In this document: in pieces, positions 56,201-64,000 of the stretch
How positions within the stretch are numbered: the stretch's first letter is position 1
Layout: every line of letters starts with the position of its first letter
Source of the DNA: Lingula anatina
Taxonomy: Eukaryota; Brachiopoda; Lingulata; Lingulida; Lingulidae
NCBI RefSeq assembly: GCF_001039355.2
Contig: NW_019775781.1
Coordinates: 122,195-186,194, forward strand
Reading direction: 5' to 3'
DNA: 64,000 bases
The notes under the pieces: model-generated
Database searches by the model: none
The model's input: the letters and a program-made list of their open reading frames with translations, nothing else
Told to the model about the DNA's origin: nothing
Translations under genes and position numbers: made by a program

Positions 56201-59200
56201 GTGTAGGGAAGATGAGGGGGAGGAGGAGGAATAATAAGTCAGGAGGTGTACAGAAAAAGAAAATGAGGAGGAGGAGGAGGAGGAGGAGGGTGTACACCCT
56301 CGGAGAAGTTAGGGAGGAGGAGGAGGAGGGGTGTATATAAATAGCTTACTCCTCACCCTCCCTTCTCATTCTTTGAAAAGATGCTCAAGTGTATAGAGTG
56401 CCCAAAAACCTTCTCCAGAAAGGACAACTTGGACAGACACGTAATGAGTGTACACCAGGCGAAAACTCAGCTTAATCTGCAGGCTGAAAGTGAGTGTGGA
56501 CCACTCATATCCCCATTTACTGCCATGGTGACTGGTCTGACGGGCAGTGGGAAATCGGTTTTCGTGAAACGATTGATTGCACACGCCCAATCAATAATTT
56601 CACCACGCCCACAAAGAATAATTTGGTGTTACGATGTGTGGCAACATTTATATAAAGTCATGCTGGTCGAGTCAAAGGGTTTTATTACATTTCACCAAGG
56701 CATTCCCTCCAATATCCAAGATGACGATTACTTTGATCCTAATGTGAACAATCTCATAGTATTTGACGACCTATTTGCCGAAGCAGCGGTTGATAGCAGA
56801 ATACGTGACTTATTTACCAAAGTCTCACATCATCGCAATGTTAGCGTCATCCTTATTACCCAAAACCTTTTTCCCAGAGAGAAGGAAGCGAGAACCATAT
56901 CCTTGAACTGCCATTATCTCGTCCTCTTTAAAAACCCAAGAGACACATTGCAGGTTAGAACACTAGCCCAGCAGATGTATCCCGGTGATGTAAAATATTT
57001 CTTTCGAGTTTTTAAACAAGCAACATCTCCTCCTCATGGCTACCTCTTCATCGATCTAAAGCAAGACACTCCAGACGACTGTCGTCTACGCGTTGGTATA
57101 TTTCCCGAGGAAAACAACGACGAAGAGTACCAATCAGAGACTGTAAAGTATTTACAAGAGGAGAAATATAAGGCGCAACCGTTTACCAAAATAACTGATA
57201 AAATAGAAGCAGACCAACGCAAGTTGTGGAAAAGAGATGACCTTACCTTGGACGAAAAGGTTGATTTGAATGACGAACTGTCCCTCGAGAAACAGTCATA
57301 CTGGAAACGACAAAAAACACAAGAAGGGCAGTACCATAACCCTATGGTGGCTGAAACAGTGTATATGAAGACCACTCCTACACAACACTCAGCACTCCCT
57401 CCGCCATATAGGACTGTAGGTTCACCGCAAAGACCGCCCACCATTACCAGTGGAGTCGACCGTCCCATGGCGGGGCCTAAAAGAAAGCTGTTTGATAAAA
57501 CACCAAGAGAACCCGTGCATAAGAGAACGCGTTTTAAGCCCTACGCTGTTCCATCAAAGAGATTTAATTTTAGACCGAAAACTAAACAGACAGGAAAGGG
57601 AACTCCCTTATTACAACGGTATGTGTCGGATTCAGAATATGAAGAGTCCCCGTTAACTTATAAAGGTCGATCTATGCCTGGCAGTGAATACTCTACCGAT
57701 TCCGATGTGTCTGACAGCATAGAATTGGCTAATACTGGGGAATCGGAGCAAACCGAAATGTCAAACACAGAGTCAGAGGACAGCGAGTTGGAAAGCGGTG
57801 CAACTTCCAACGAGTCGGCTACAGAGAGGGACGACAGTGAATCGGAAAATTGCAAATATGGGAACAAATCCCTTGACCCTTTTATTTGCAATAATAACCT
57901 TATCGAGAATGATCCAATATGCAAGGCGCTTTTACATTACTATCAAAAGGGAGAGCAACACCCACCGTTAACTTTCCATCGCCGATATGCTGTTCCTCTC
58001 AAGATACCAGTTCAGAAAAAATAGTAAATAATCTGCTGTATAAGTTGATTTATTTTTCTTCCACTTCCTGAATATTGCTATTTATAAAATATAACCCACA
58101 GTCGAAATGCGTAGCATATATTCTGATGATGGACATGTGATTGAAAACCCTTCTGTAAATAAAACTACCTTGTCAATAAACAAATATCGCTATTCATTAT
58201 TGTTAAGTAAGCAGTATGTTAGCTGACCGCTCTTTGTCCGATCAAAGGCTATTGTAAGCTATAAGTTGGTCAGAATTCCAAAGTGCGAGTAAGCGTCACT
58301 GTTTACACACACTATTGTAAGTCGTAGTTGCTCAAAAATACAAAAGAAATGCTGTCTTCAATCTTGACACAGTCTATTGTAAGTCAAAGTTGCCCAATAT
58401 GTGAGCTTAAACTCAAATTTTTGTTACAGCTACTTCATTGTTGACACACTCATTGTAAGTTATAAGGTAGTCAGAACTCAAGTGAGCCTCACTGTTGACA
58501 CATTCTATTGTAAGTTGTAGTTGTTCAAAATTCACTGTTTGGAGTGTAAACCATTTAGGCATATATTTGTTACACCTGTTTGAGTACAAGGGCACGATCA
58601 TCTACGGACTGTGTCCACTGCGCGTCTTAGCGTAACTGTTTGTATACCCGCTTATTGAAGCAAGCTTCAGTGCAAGCGCACTTTTACCTATAAGATGAGA
58701 CGAGACTGAAAATCAAAATGATGTCATAAAAAATAAATAAGACTTTAAAAAAACATTGGTAGCCATAGTTACCCCTCCCTCAAAACAAACAAATAAACAA
58801 GCAAACAGACAGACAGGCAGACAGATAGATAAACAAGCAAACAGAGAGACATACAGACAAATAAACAAACAAACAGACAGGCAGATAGACAAACAGACAG
58901 ATAGACAGAGACAAACAAAGAGACAGACAGACAGATAAACAAACAGACAGACAGATAAACAAACAAACAAACAATCCACCCACAATCCACCCACCGATAG
59001 TAACTGTCGCGTTGATTCCTTACTACTAATGGTTGTCGTGTTACTTTGAATCAGTAGTGTATTTTTGTTTGCTTCACTGGCGATTCCAATTAAAGAGTAC
59101 TGTCACAGTGACATCAAGGTGATTTATTAACATTTATTAATACAGCTTTTAATCCTTTCATATATCAGTCAGAAACATAGGATAATTTCATAAAAAAAGA

Positions 59201-60219
59201 TTTGGAAAAGAATTCCATATTAAATGTTAAGCCTGTATTTATGTGTCGATATATTCAGGATGTGATTACTCCGCAGCTGACCATCAGGGTTCAACGATAC
59301 CTTGATTTCGTTCTGATAAAACATTGCAAACAACCAATCTTTCACTGGAATGGCGTCTTGACATCTGTCTTCTCTGGCGCCTTCCTGTTCCTCTTCCACA
59401 GAGCCTAAAATTATAACACGCCATAACCCAATAGATTGCGCCGACGAATACCCATTAAAATGTGTGTTAAACCGATGCGTACTTAAATTTGGTTGATACC
59501 AGCCATACTTTTCTAATGGCATCAATCATCGAAACGAGCCTTACTATGTAGTATATTTCGTTCTTAATTCCTAATTTAATTGACTAATTCCATTGCACCT
59601 GAGTAAAATATACCTAATTAACGACAGGACAAGTGTTAATGCTATACGAAGAGACGTTTGTATGCCATACGCCTCTTTTAGTACATGTATCACTAGTAAA
59701 AACCTGTACTGCGAGGGCTCATCATATTACAACATTCATTGTCAGTATGTTTACTGTTTTGGTTTACTCACTGCCTTCCTCGTCTGGTAGATCGGTGATC
59801 ACCTCTAAGGTGCCAAATTCGGGTGTGACTTTCTGTGTTGGGCAACTGCAAAAATGCATCGAATGTAACTTTAATCACAACAAACAAGTTGAGTCGAGGG
59901 GTGATATAATAAACCACGGGTACTAACTTAAGAAGCCTTAGCCTCTGATTCGTAATTGATTTATTTTATATACCGAATGTGAAGTCATTAAGATCATTGA
60001 GACTGATTGACTTAAGGCTTTAACAACAGTTATCTATTAGTCAGTTGTAAACTAAGTGCATTAGTTTAGAATAGTTGTTTCTTACATTTAATTTTCAAAA
60101 ATAAACTTAATTAAAATACAGCAATTAACTACGAGAAAAAAACCTAAATCAATATCAAATTATTGAAATGATTAAATGTTTATCAGCAACAATGAAGCCT
60201 ATCTTATTCTGACGCGCTC

Positions 60220-60309
<90 letters not shown>

Positions 60310-60814
60310 AACATACCACGTCCCTTGTACTCGGTCCCATAGTTTCCGAAGAACACTTTTATCCTGTCCAGAGGTATTTGCTTCCCTAGTCCCTGCAGCA
60401 ACATATCAACAAATAATAGTTCTTATAAATCTCAAAATTATAAAACTTCATGCAAAGGTGCATATTTATTTATATACAGGTACGTTACCACACAACAGTC
60501 AAAGATGATTGTATATGGTATCTGTACTCACCCCAGCTCTGATCCGTAATGTTACATATACTGTAGATAGTGAGGATGAGAAAGCCAGCCGGCAGAAAGA
60601 ACAGATATGTGATACCTTAAAAACGAATAAATAAGTTAGAGTGAAAAATGTAACTGAAGCAGTTGTCGCGAACTAACCAGCAAACAATTGTTAACAGCAC
60701 CGATGCAGAGCAGGTGCCGTAAACGCTGCAAATGTATAGTTGTCTTTTAATTGAATCAGTATTGTTTTCAAAATAACAGATGAAAATACAGCAACCAAAG
60801 ACATCAATAAGCGT

Positions 60815-60852
<38 letters not shown>

Positions 60853-61597
60853 ACATTTGATCCAACACTTCGTAAATGGAAGAGAATTTATAAACAAGGG
60901 GAACGAGGATAATATTATTATAATATATGGGCATATAAAGGGCATAGGGATGGAAATATTGTATTTTTTTCTTGTTCTCTTTGTTTTGTTCTTCCTTTGC
61001 TCTCGTATTTTGTTAGTTTTGTGGTACCCTTACCATGGAAAAGGCACATGAACTCCGTCGGATGCAATAATGCCGTTATGACAAACATCCCAGCTACCGC
61101 ACAGATGTACACCGAACTAACCGGAACCGGCAATTCAGTCAAACCTAAAAAATTATGCAAAACTTCTACCCGTGACCTTCTCGCAAACTGCAATTCCTTC
61201 TTGGAAATTTGCAGAAAAGTTGCTGCAATGTTTCTGCAAATTAGCTCCAATAAAAATTATCTTGCAAACCCCCGCAAACTCGTTGCTGCAATCTTTTCAT
61301 TTTGCTGAGGGAGATGTTAATAATAAATGTACAGTCATTGCAATAACGAGCATTGATCAATATGAAAAAAAAATGTATTAAAAAGAAAAAAAAACAACCA
61401 TCGTATTATTTGATTATTTTAGATCTGTTGTTTGTTTGTTCATTGATTATTTATAACTACTTACTTAGGCCTATTTGAGAGGAATTAGACGCAGCCGGTA
61501 GGTTAAAGGTACTGAAGTCCTGCGCCAACTGCCGTATGGTACCAATGAACGTCGCAGCCATTACAAGAGAAAATATTGCACTGGAACCTATTGCTAC
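50034..61597 (-). CDS. Chitin synthase, C-terminal half (13 exons)
   Basis: Chitin synthase polymerises UDP-GlcNAc into chitin at the plasma membrane (shell matrix, cuticle or gut in invertebrates). Thirteen minus-strand exons join with matching phases. They give membrane segments (IFSLVMAATFIGTI; VYICAVAGMFVITALL; ITYLFFLPAGFLILTIYSIC), the hallmark SWGTRE after the last of these, an acidic linker (DLPDEEGSS), and a SAM-like domain (ERWVNSIGLVRYREALLDHF ... GIHKPGHLKRLYQSI). The FWEKLI..RLKP segment and DLRKTALMWFAVVNTLW, typical of animal chitin synthase C-termini, follow, with a last membrane helix (GLVFLFIFCFLLIVQFLAML). The catalytic core (EDR, QRRRW motifs) lies right of the window. A Polinton-like element occupies one intron. 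The last exon's end is uncertain. Confidence 0.88.
50533..50676 (-). CDS. Chitin synthase exon l (membrane helix)
   Basis: 144 nt, acceptor GATTATTTAG, donor CTAG|GTAATA, phase 1 in and out. It encodes ELMDLRKTALMWFAVVNTLW and LTIFLTLGNLV. Confidence 0.85.
50826..50975 (-). CDS. Chitin synthase exon k
   Basis: 150 nt, acceptor TTTTGTAG, donor AAAA|GTAAAT (used before an intronic TGA/TAA read-through stop). It encodes ESSELPEREQLFWEKLIAAR then LKPTAVFKEKEDALK, equivalent to the FW..LI..YL.P segment of insect enzymes. Confidence 0.85.
51356..51409 (-). CDS. Chitin synthase exon j (SAM-like domain, end)
   Basis: 54 nt, acceptor AAAACCAG, donor CCTG|GTAAGA. GHLKRLYQSIQQLRPPTP supplies the GHR..L..I helix pattern that ends SAM domains. 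Confidence 0.8.
51410..52910. other. Chitin synthase intron i-j
   Basis: A 107-codon plus-strand frame (51783-52106) is unrecognised. A G+C-richer block near 52170-52340 repeats CCATATTTGGAAGTCA twice. No gene is supported. Confidence 0.5.
52911..53034 (-). CDS. Chitin synthase exon i (SAM-like domain, first part)
   Basis: 124 nt, phase 0 in and 1 out, acceptor AACTTTCAG, donor CCAG|GTAGAT. It encodes ERWVNSIGLVRYREALLDHF, DDLMTTTDKYQLRNKFGIHK. Confidence 0.8.
53035..54308. other. Chitin synthase intron h-i
   Basis: Possible short decayed fragment at 53206-53312 (frame VTDTIQRKRHSTNKSLYAHL) with AATAAA near 53413; identity unknown. Otherwise no feature is seen. Confidence 0.4.
54309..54425 (-). 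CDS. Chitin synthase exon h
   Basis: 117 nt, phase 0/0, acceptor TTTTTCAG, donor AAG|GTGAGG. It encodes EIRQVGIINGDHVNLVHAEV, then QKLPTFQIDPQ. Confidence 0.75.
54664..54732 (-). CDS. Chitin synthase exon g
   Basis: 69 nt, phase 0/0, acceptor TTTTATAG, donor GAG|GTATAT. It encodes CEDNFKKLGYDDTTFIAGMS. Supported by phase and splice signals; a further exon between this and f cannot be excluded. Confidence 0.7.
54733..55369. other. Chitin synthase intron f-g, first part
   Basis: It contains a perfect 13-bp inverted repeat GTCTCGATTCCAT/ATGGAATCGAGAC (about 55171-55224). No gene is seen. Confidence 0.5.
55370..55785. repeat. Dispersed repeat, left part (split by the Polinton-like insertion)
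   Basis: This corresponds to 45530-45955 of the unoccupied copy and continues at 59034. It ends with the target duplicate AATGGT (55780-55785). Confidence 0.8.
55786..56164 (+). repeat. Left terminal inverted repeat of the Polinton-like element
   Basis: The first about 50 bp are unique sequence, followed by a roughly 200-bp TTTG/TGTC simple-repeat core (55838-56045), then about 115 bp that match the right arm almost perfectly (GTAACTATGGCTACCAATG ... GCGCTTGCACTGAAG). The simple-repeat core has different unit counts in the two arms. Confidence 0.9.
56215..56340 (+). promoter_or_regulatory. Purine-rich GGA tract and TATA box of the ATPase gene
   Basis: A GAGGAGG repeat tract (56215-56328) precedes GTGTATATAAATAGC at about 56332-56346, a good TATA box 35-45 bp upstream of the ATG at 56381. 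The short distance implies a 5' leader of about 10-20 nt. Confidence 0.65.
56381..58024 (+). CDS. C2H2 zinc finger-A32/FtsK-like packaging ATPase (547 aa)
   Basis: Residues 4-25 form a classical C2H2 finger (C4, C7, H20, H25). Residues about 45-260 form a P-loop ATPase: Walker A GLTGSGKS (52-59), Walker B LIVFDD (125-130), and a polar sensor-like ITQN (159-162). The strand order resembles A32-type genome-packaging ATPases of Polintons and large DNA viruses, which pump DNA into capsids. Residues after about 330 are a long basic, proline-rich region (RKLFDKTPREP) and then an acidic serine/glutamate tail; this is far longer than the usual roughly 250-aa ATPase. The frame is intact. It is the only gene in the element, so packaging in cis is impossible without capsid supplied elsewhere. 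Alternative: a domesticated or regulatory NTPase. Confidence 0.85.
   Translation: MLKCIECPKTFSRKDNLDRHVMSVHQAKTQLNLQAESECGPLISPFTAMVTGLTGSGKSVFVKRLIAHAQSIISPRPQRIIWCYDVWQHLYKVMLVESKGFITFHQGIPSNIQDDDYFDPNVNNLIVFDDLFAEAAVDSRIRDLFTKVSHHRNVSVILITQNLFPREKEARTISLNCHYLVLFKNPRDTLQVRTLAQQMYPGDVKYFFRVFKQATSPPHGYLFIDLKQDTPDDCRLRVGIFPEENNDEEYQSETVKYLQEEKYKAQPFTKITDKIEADQRKLWKRDDLTLDEKVDLNDELSLEKQSYWKRQKTQEGQYHNPMVAETVYMKTTPTQHSALPPPYRTVGSPQRPPTITSGVDRPMAGPKRKLFDKTPREPVHKRTRFKPYAVPSKRFNFRPKTKQTGKGTPLLQRYVSDSEYEESPLTYKGRSMPGSEYSTDSDVSDSIELANTGESEQTEMSNTESEDSELESGATSNESATERDDSESENCKYGNKSLDPFICNNNLIENDPICKALLHYYQKGEQHPPLTFHRRYAVPLKIPVQKK
58025..58664. repeat. 3' region of the element with degenerate CTATTGTAAGTY repeats
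   Basis: AATAAA-type signals occur at about 58158 and 58177, 135-155 bp past the stop. Between 58248 and 58530 about five diverged units of 55-70 bp share (C/T)ATTGTAAG(T/C)..TAGTTG.TCA and a GTTGACACA spacer. No ORF is supported. Confidence 0.65.
58665..59027 (-). repeat. Right terminal inverted repeat of the Polinton-like element
   Basis: The complement of the left arm: ends AGTAGTAAGGAATCAACGCG (reading inward), the TTTG/TGTC simple-repeat core, and a shared inner segment beginning at 58665. Confidence 0.9.
59034..59240. repeat. Dispersed repeat, right part
   Basis: It continues the repeat interrupted at 55785: TGTCGTG, GTGTATTTTTGTTTGCTTCA and CCATATTAAATGTTAAGCCT match 45965-46175. Confidence 0.8.
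59301..59404 (-). CDS. Chitin synthase exon f (acidic linker)
   Basis: 104 nt, acceptor AATTTTAG, donor AAG|GTATCG. It encodes SVEEEQEGAREDRCQDAIPV and DWLFAMFYQNEIK. The next intron contains the Polinton-like element. Confidence 0.8.
59772..59845 (-). CDS. Chitin synthase exon e (linker)
   Basis: 74 nt, acceptor TTTGCAG, donor GGCA|GTGAGT. It encodes CPTQKVTPEFGTLEVITDLP, then DEEG. Confidence 0.8.
60216..60310. repeat. (AT)n followed by poly-T
   Basis: About 39 AT units then about 18 T, starting right at the exon d donor of chitin synthase (60311-60316). Prone to length variation. Confidence 0.95.
60317..60392 (-). CDS. Chitin synthase exon d (TRE of SWGTRE)
   Basis: 76 nt, acceptor GCTGCAG, donor ACGTG|GTATGT. 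It encodes TREANTSGQDKSVLRKLWDR and VQGTW. The longest frame across this region is a different, wrong frame; phase from exon c fixes the right one. Confidence 0.88.
60532..60615 (-). CDS. Chitin synthase exon c (membrane segment, start of SWGTRE)
   Basis: 84 nt, donor TGGG|GTGAGT. ITYLFFLPAGFLILTIYSIC is followed by NITDQSWG. Confidence 0.9.
60816..60849. repeat. (TG)n microsatellite
   Basis: About 17 GT units in the intron between chitin synthase exons b and c. Confidence 0.95.
61034..61144 (-). CDS. Chitin synthase exon b (membrane segment)
   Basis: 111 nt, phase 1 in and out, donor CATG|GTAAGG. VYICAVAGMFVITALLHPTE ends in EFMCLFHG, corresponding to the HP.EF.CL.HG motif of animal chitin synthases. 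Confidence 0.88.
61465..61597 (-). CDS. Chitin synthase exon a (membrane segment)
   Basis: Minus-strand acceptor ATCACTAG, donor CTAA|GTAAGT; 133 nt, phase 0 in and 1 out. It encodes VAIGSSAIFSLVMAATFIGT and RQLAQDFSTFNLPAASNSSQ, matching the multi-pass region after the catalytic domain. Confidence 0.8.
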
Positions 61598-64000
61598 CTA
61601 GTGATGCAAAAAACACATTTGGTACAGATGTCCATAATGCTACAGATGTCCATTAGAGATGTCCATTATGCTAAAAATCTGACAATACCGCAATTTTTAA
61701 CATAAAATTTAGGTTCGAACAAAGCCAATGATGTTTTGTAAATAAGAAATTGCAAACTTATATATTCATTTAGAAAAGTAGACCTAATTTTGATAGCGGA
61801 AGCATATTCTGTCGGGGGTTAAATATTTTCTGGACGAGATTCAGTGAGTCGTCTGTCGCCATGTTGTCACTCGGAACTACTCCGATGTATCCGCACTCGA
61901 CAATAGTATGGAGCTTGAGGAATGAGCCGAGGATTGCCGATTTCCATGTTGTTGTATTCATACGACTCCTACTTGACGAAAACGAGGCGCGATACCCGGA
62001 TGACAGGTAGGCTTACAAAATTTGTGATGGGGTATGATACTCTGTAATGCGATCTGACACACACCTTGAAAACGGATAGTGTGGTCTGATATACCGGTTT
62101 ATTCTGGATCCGTAGGTGCCGAGTCTGGTAGTTGGGTATGCCTGTATGTTAAAGAATCCCGATTCTATAATAACAGCTAGGTTTCTCTCTTTTAAATTAA
62201 TTTGGATTGTGCTCGATAACTAGAGAGGCAGTCAATGTGAGGGTCGGTCACACTTTTTATGGTGGGGATCGAGTATTTAAATTTACAGATTTCGGGCATG
62301 AAAGAAAATTTTGTGGTTTCCAGGGGTCAGTTTGTAAGATTGATCAAAATTCAGGCCAGGGCGCTGTTCTGAATCTTTCCCTTGAAGTGTTAAATTGAAA
62401 CGGGGATGTTAGCCTTTAATTTTGCCCAAGGGAGTACGGCGTTGTGTAACAGTAAATTGCATTGGTATGCATACTTATACTACGTAGTTATACTGGATCT
62501 GTCCTCTACCATTACTCGATCAAATCGCCACAATGTCTTTGGTCAGATCACTGGGTTTTCATGATATTCCCTTCATTGTACGCTCCTAAAGCAATACAAT
62601 TGGGATGCTAAGTTGTCATCCTGTAGCAAAACATCACTTGAACATTATCCGAATGATATGGGATATATAGCTTGTGAAAGCCTAGGTATGAATATCAACA
62701 AGGTATGCAGCACATCTCTAGGGAACCAGCCCCGTCAATCAAACACACATTATGGTCAGTTGCGTCTTAGTTTAAATGCAGTCAAACAACCAAATAGGCT
62801 TAAATATTTCGAATATATTGAGCGTTTATTAATAAACTTTGTTTATTTTAGATCCGCTGATTTGAAAATAATATAATCCATTTCTACTACTTGCACAAAA
62901 CGCCTACATTTTGGCAGTTTTATAGTGACCATACCTAAACCCTAAATCCTGAAAATAGAAAAAAATTCTGAAAACAAAATGCGTAAGAGAATAAAGTAGC
63001 TAGACTATCCTTCATAGGGATCTCTTTACATAAATTGCAGTATTAATAGATTTATAAAACGTATGCAGTAAAAATCCATTATACTGTGCCTATATGAGGG
63101 ACTAAGTTCTGATTTAAGCTCTGACTCACTTTAGTTCTTGACAGTCCAGTGGACATTTAGGAAATTCACGGGAATAAACGCGTCCATATGAAAATAAGAG
63201 CTTATACTTACTTGAAACGGAATAAAGAACGCACGATCATGACAGTGAGTGAGTAGCCACCCCCCCCCACATGCACACAATCACTAACGAATGTAACTGT
63301 CTTGAAAACAAGACGCAGAGAACGCCATAAATATTGTAGTAGTATTAAGCATCCTAAAGGTACATTGTAGTCACGCAGCAGAACTTTTGTGTTCTTTAAA
63401 AAATATGAGAATATATTATAGCAAATATAATACAATTTTAAATAATTGAAATGCATTTCTTTCTAACATTCAATTTACGTACATTTTTGGTAGCCTCTCA
63501 AAGTTTTAAACTTCAAATATTGGAGACCATAATAGAGTCAGCCAAGGACCCGTTTGGGGAACACGTTTGAACTCGTCATGATGGACATTTACAGGTGAAG
63601 GACCAGTACAGAGCTTCTTGTTAACAGTTTAGAGCCAAGGGACCGAACTTGATTTGAGGACCAGAAGAGAGGCTTAACATACGTTTTGTAGTATTCATGA
63701 TTTACTAAGTGTAATTTCAACAGTGTAAAAGGTGCAAGCGAGGCGTAGGTAACAAAGAAGAGGTGGTAGTAGTGATAAGACTGAGCAGGTGATAGTTTCT
63801 GATGTATGGTATGTACGCATTCGGTGATACAGATAAGAATGCAACTGTTAAAGTGGTAGGAAAGATTTTATTGAATTGTATACAAGGTGGTTAAAAATTT
63901 AACGTGTAAATATATGTATATATAAAAAGAAAGAAAGAAAAAAGAAAACAGCAGATGTATTGGCTATGGGAAGCTGGTAGATGGTTATAGTTTGAGAGTG
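61598..64000. other. Chitin synthase upstream intron or beyond; no gene supported
   Basis: Further chitin synthase exons should lie this way on the minus strand, but I could not identify one here. A 64-codon minus-strand frame (61770-61961) and others lack recognisable motifs. Purine-rich sequence near 63925-63945. Confidence 0.5.

Larger units (their letters stand above)
55786..59027 (+). mobile_element. Mini Polinton/Maverick-like element with one ATPase gene
   Basis: The element is 3242 bp, flanked by exact 6-bp duplicates AATGGT (55780-55785, 59028-59033). The inverted repeats start AGTAGTAAGGAATCAACGCG and span 55786-56164 and 58665-59027. A 6-bp duplication, AG-starting inverted ends and an A32-type ATPase are diagnostic features known for Polintons. 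Those elements are normally 15-20 kb with polymerase B, retroviral-like integrase, protease and capsid genes; none is present here. It could be a deletion derivative or a satellite that borrows integrase from a full element. A related empty site at about 45958 supports real transposition. Confidence 0.85.

Noticed and set aside
60204-60508. ORFs with IYIYIY runs
   Set aside because: Translation of the (AT)n microsatellite.
63208-63456. 82-aa minus-strand frame as an upstream chitin synthase exon
   Set aside because: No membrane or catalytic motif and no fitting splice phase to exon a.

Overview
The window is animal nuclear DNA: genes are split into short exons with GT/AG introns, introns are long and A+T-rich, and eukaryotic transposons and microsatellites are dense. 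A chitin synthase, guanylate-binding-protein (GBP)-like GTPases, and Harbinger, Tc1, non-LTR, Polinton-like and XPG-nuclease transposons together suggest a marine invertebrate. A lophotrochozoan such as a mollusc is my best guess, but this is inference and the sequence does not prove a taxon.

Three host loci are recognisable. (1) A plus-strand GBP-like gene (3262-28793) is represented by eight exons for the middle and C-terminal helical domains; its GTPase domain would lie left of the window. Its second intron (3781-21525, 17.7 kb) holds a complete Harbinger element, a Tc1 element, a large degenerate XPG-nuclease (Academ-type) element and smaller repeats. (2) A second plus-strand GBP-like locus (39117-48049) has the start codon, GTPase domain and first helical exons. 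It carries an in-frame stop in exon 3, and no C-terminal exons are found after 48049. (3) A minus-strand chitin synthase C-terminal half (61597 down to about 50034) is resolved into 13 phase-consistent exons. They encode the last catalytic-side membrane segments, the SWGTRE motif, a SAM-like domain and two final membrane segments. The glycosyltransferase core lies right of the window.

The most unusual object is at 55786-59027, inside a chitin synthase intron. It is a 3242-bp element with exact 6-bp target duplications (AATGGT), 363-379-bp inverted repeats beginning AG, and one 547-aa ORF: a C2H2 zinc finger fused to an A32/FtsK-like packaging ATPase. Terminal structure and ATPase match the Polinton/Maverick class, but there is no polymerase, integrase, protease or capsid gene. 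A related repeat at 45.5-46.2 kb preserves the unoccupied target site.

Other regions: a retrotransposon ORF at the left edge, decayed LINE fragments (2.2, 29.1, 38.1-38.9 kb), a tRNA-derived SINE (30.9 kb), CpG-rich inverted-repeat elements (22.2-23.1 and 42.8-44.6 kb), a fold-back element (34.8-35.0 kb), several MITE-like repeats, an 82-bp tandem array (33.8-34.2 kb), and an assembly gap of 404 N inside a tandem repeat (36118-36521). The rest is intron or intergenic DNA in which I see no supported gene.
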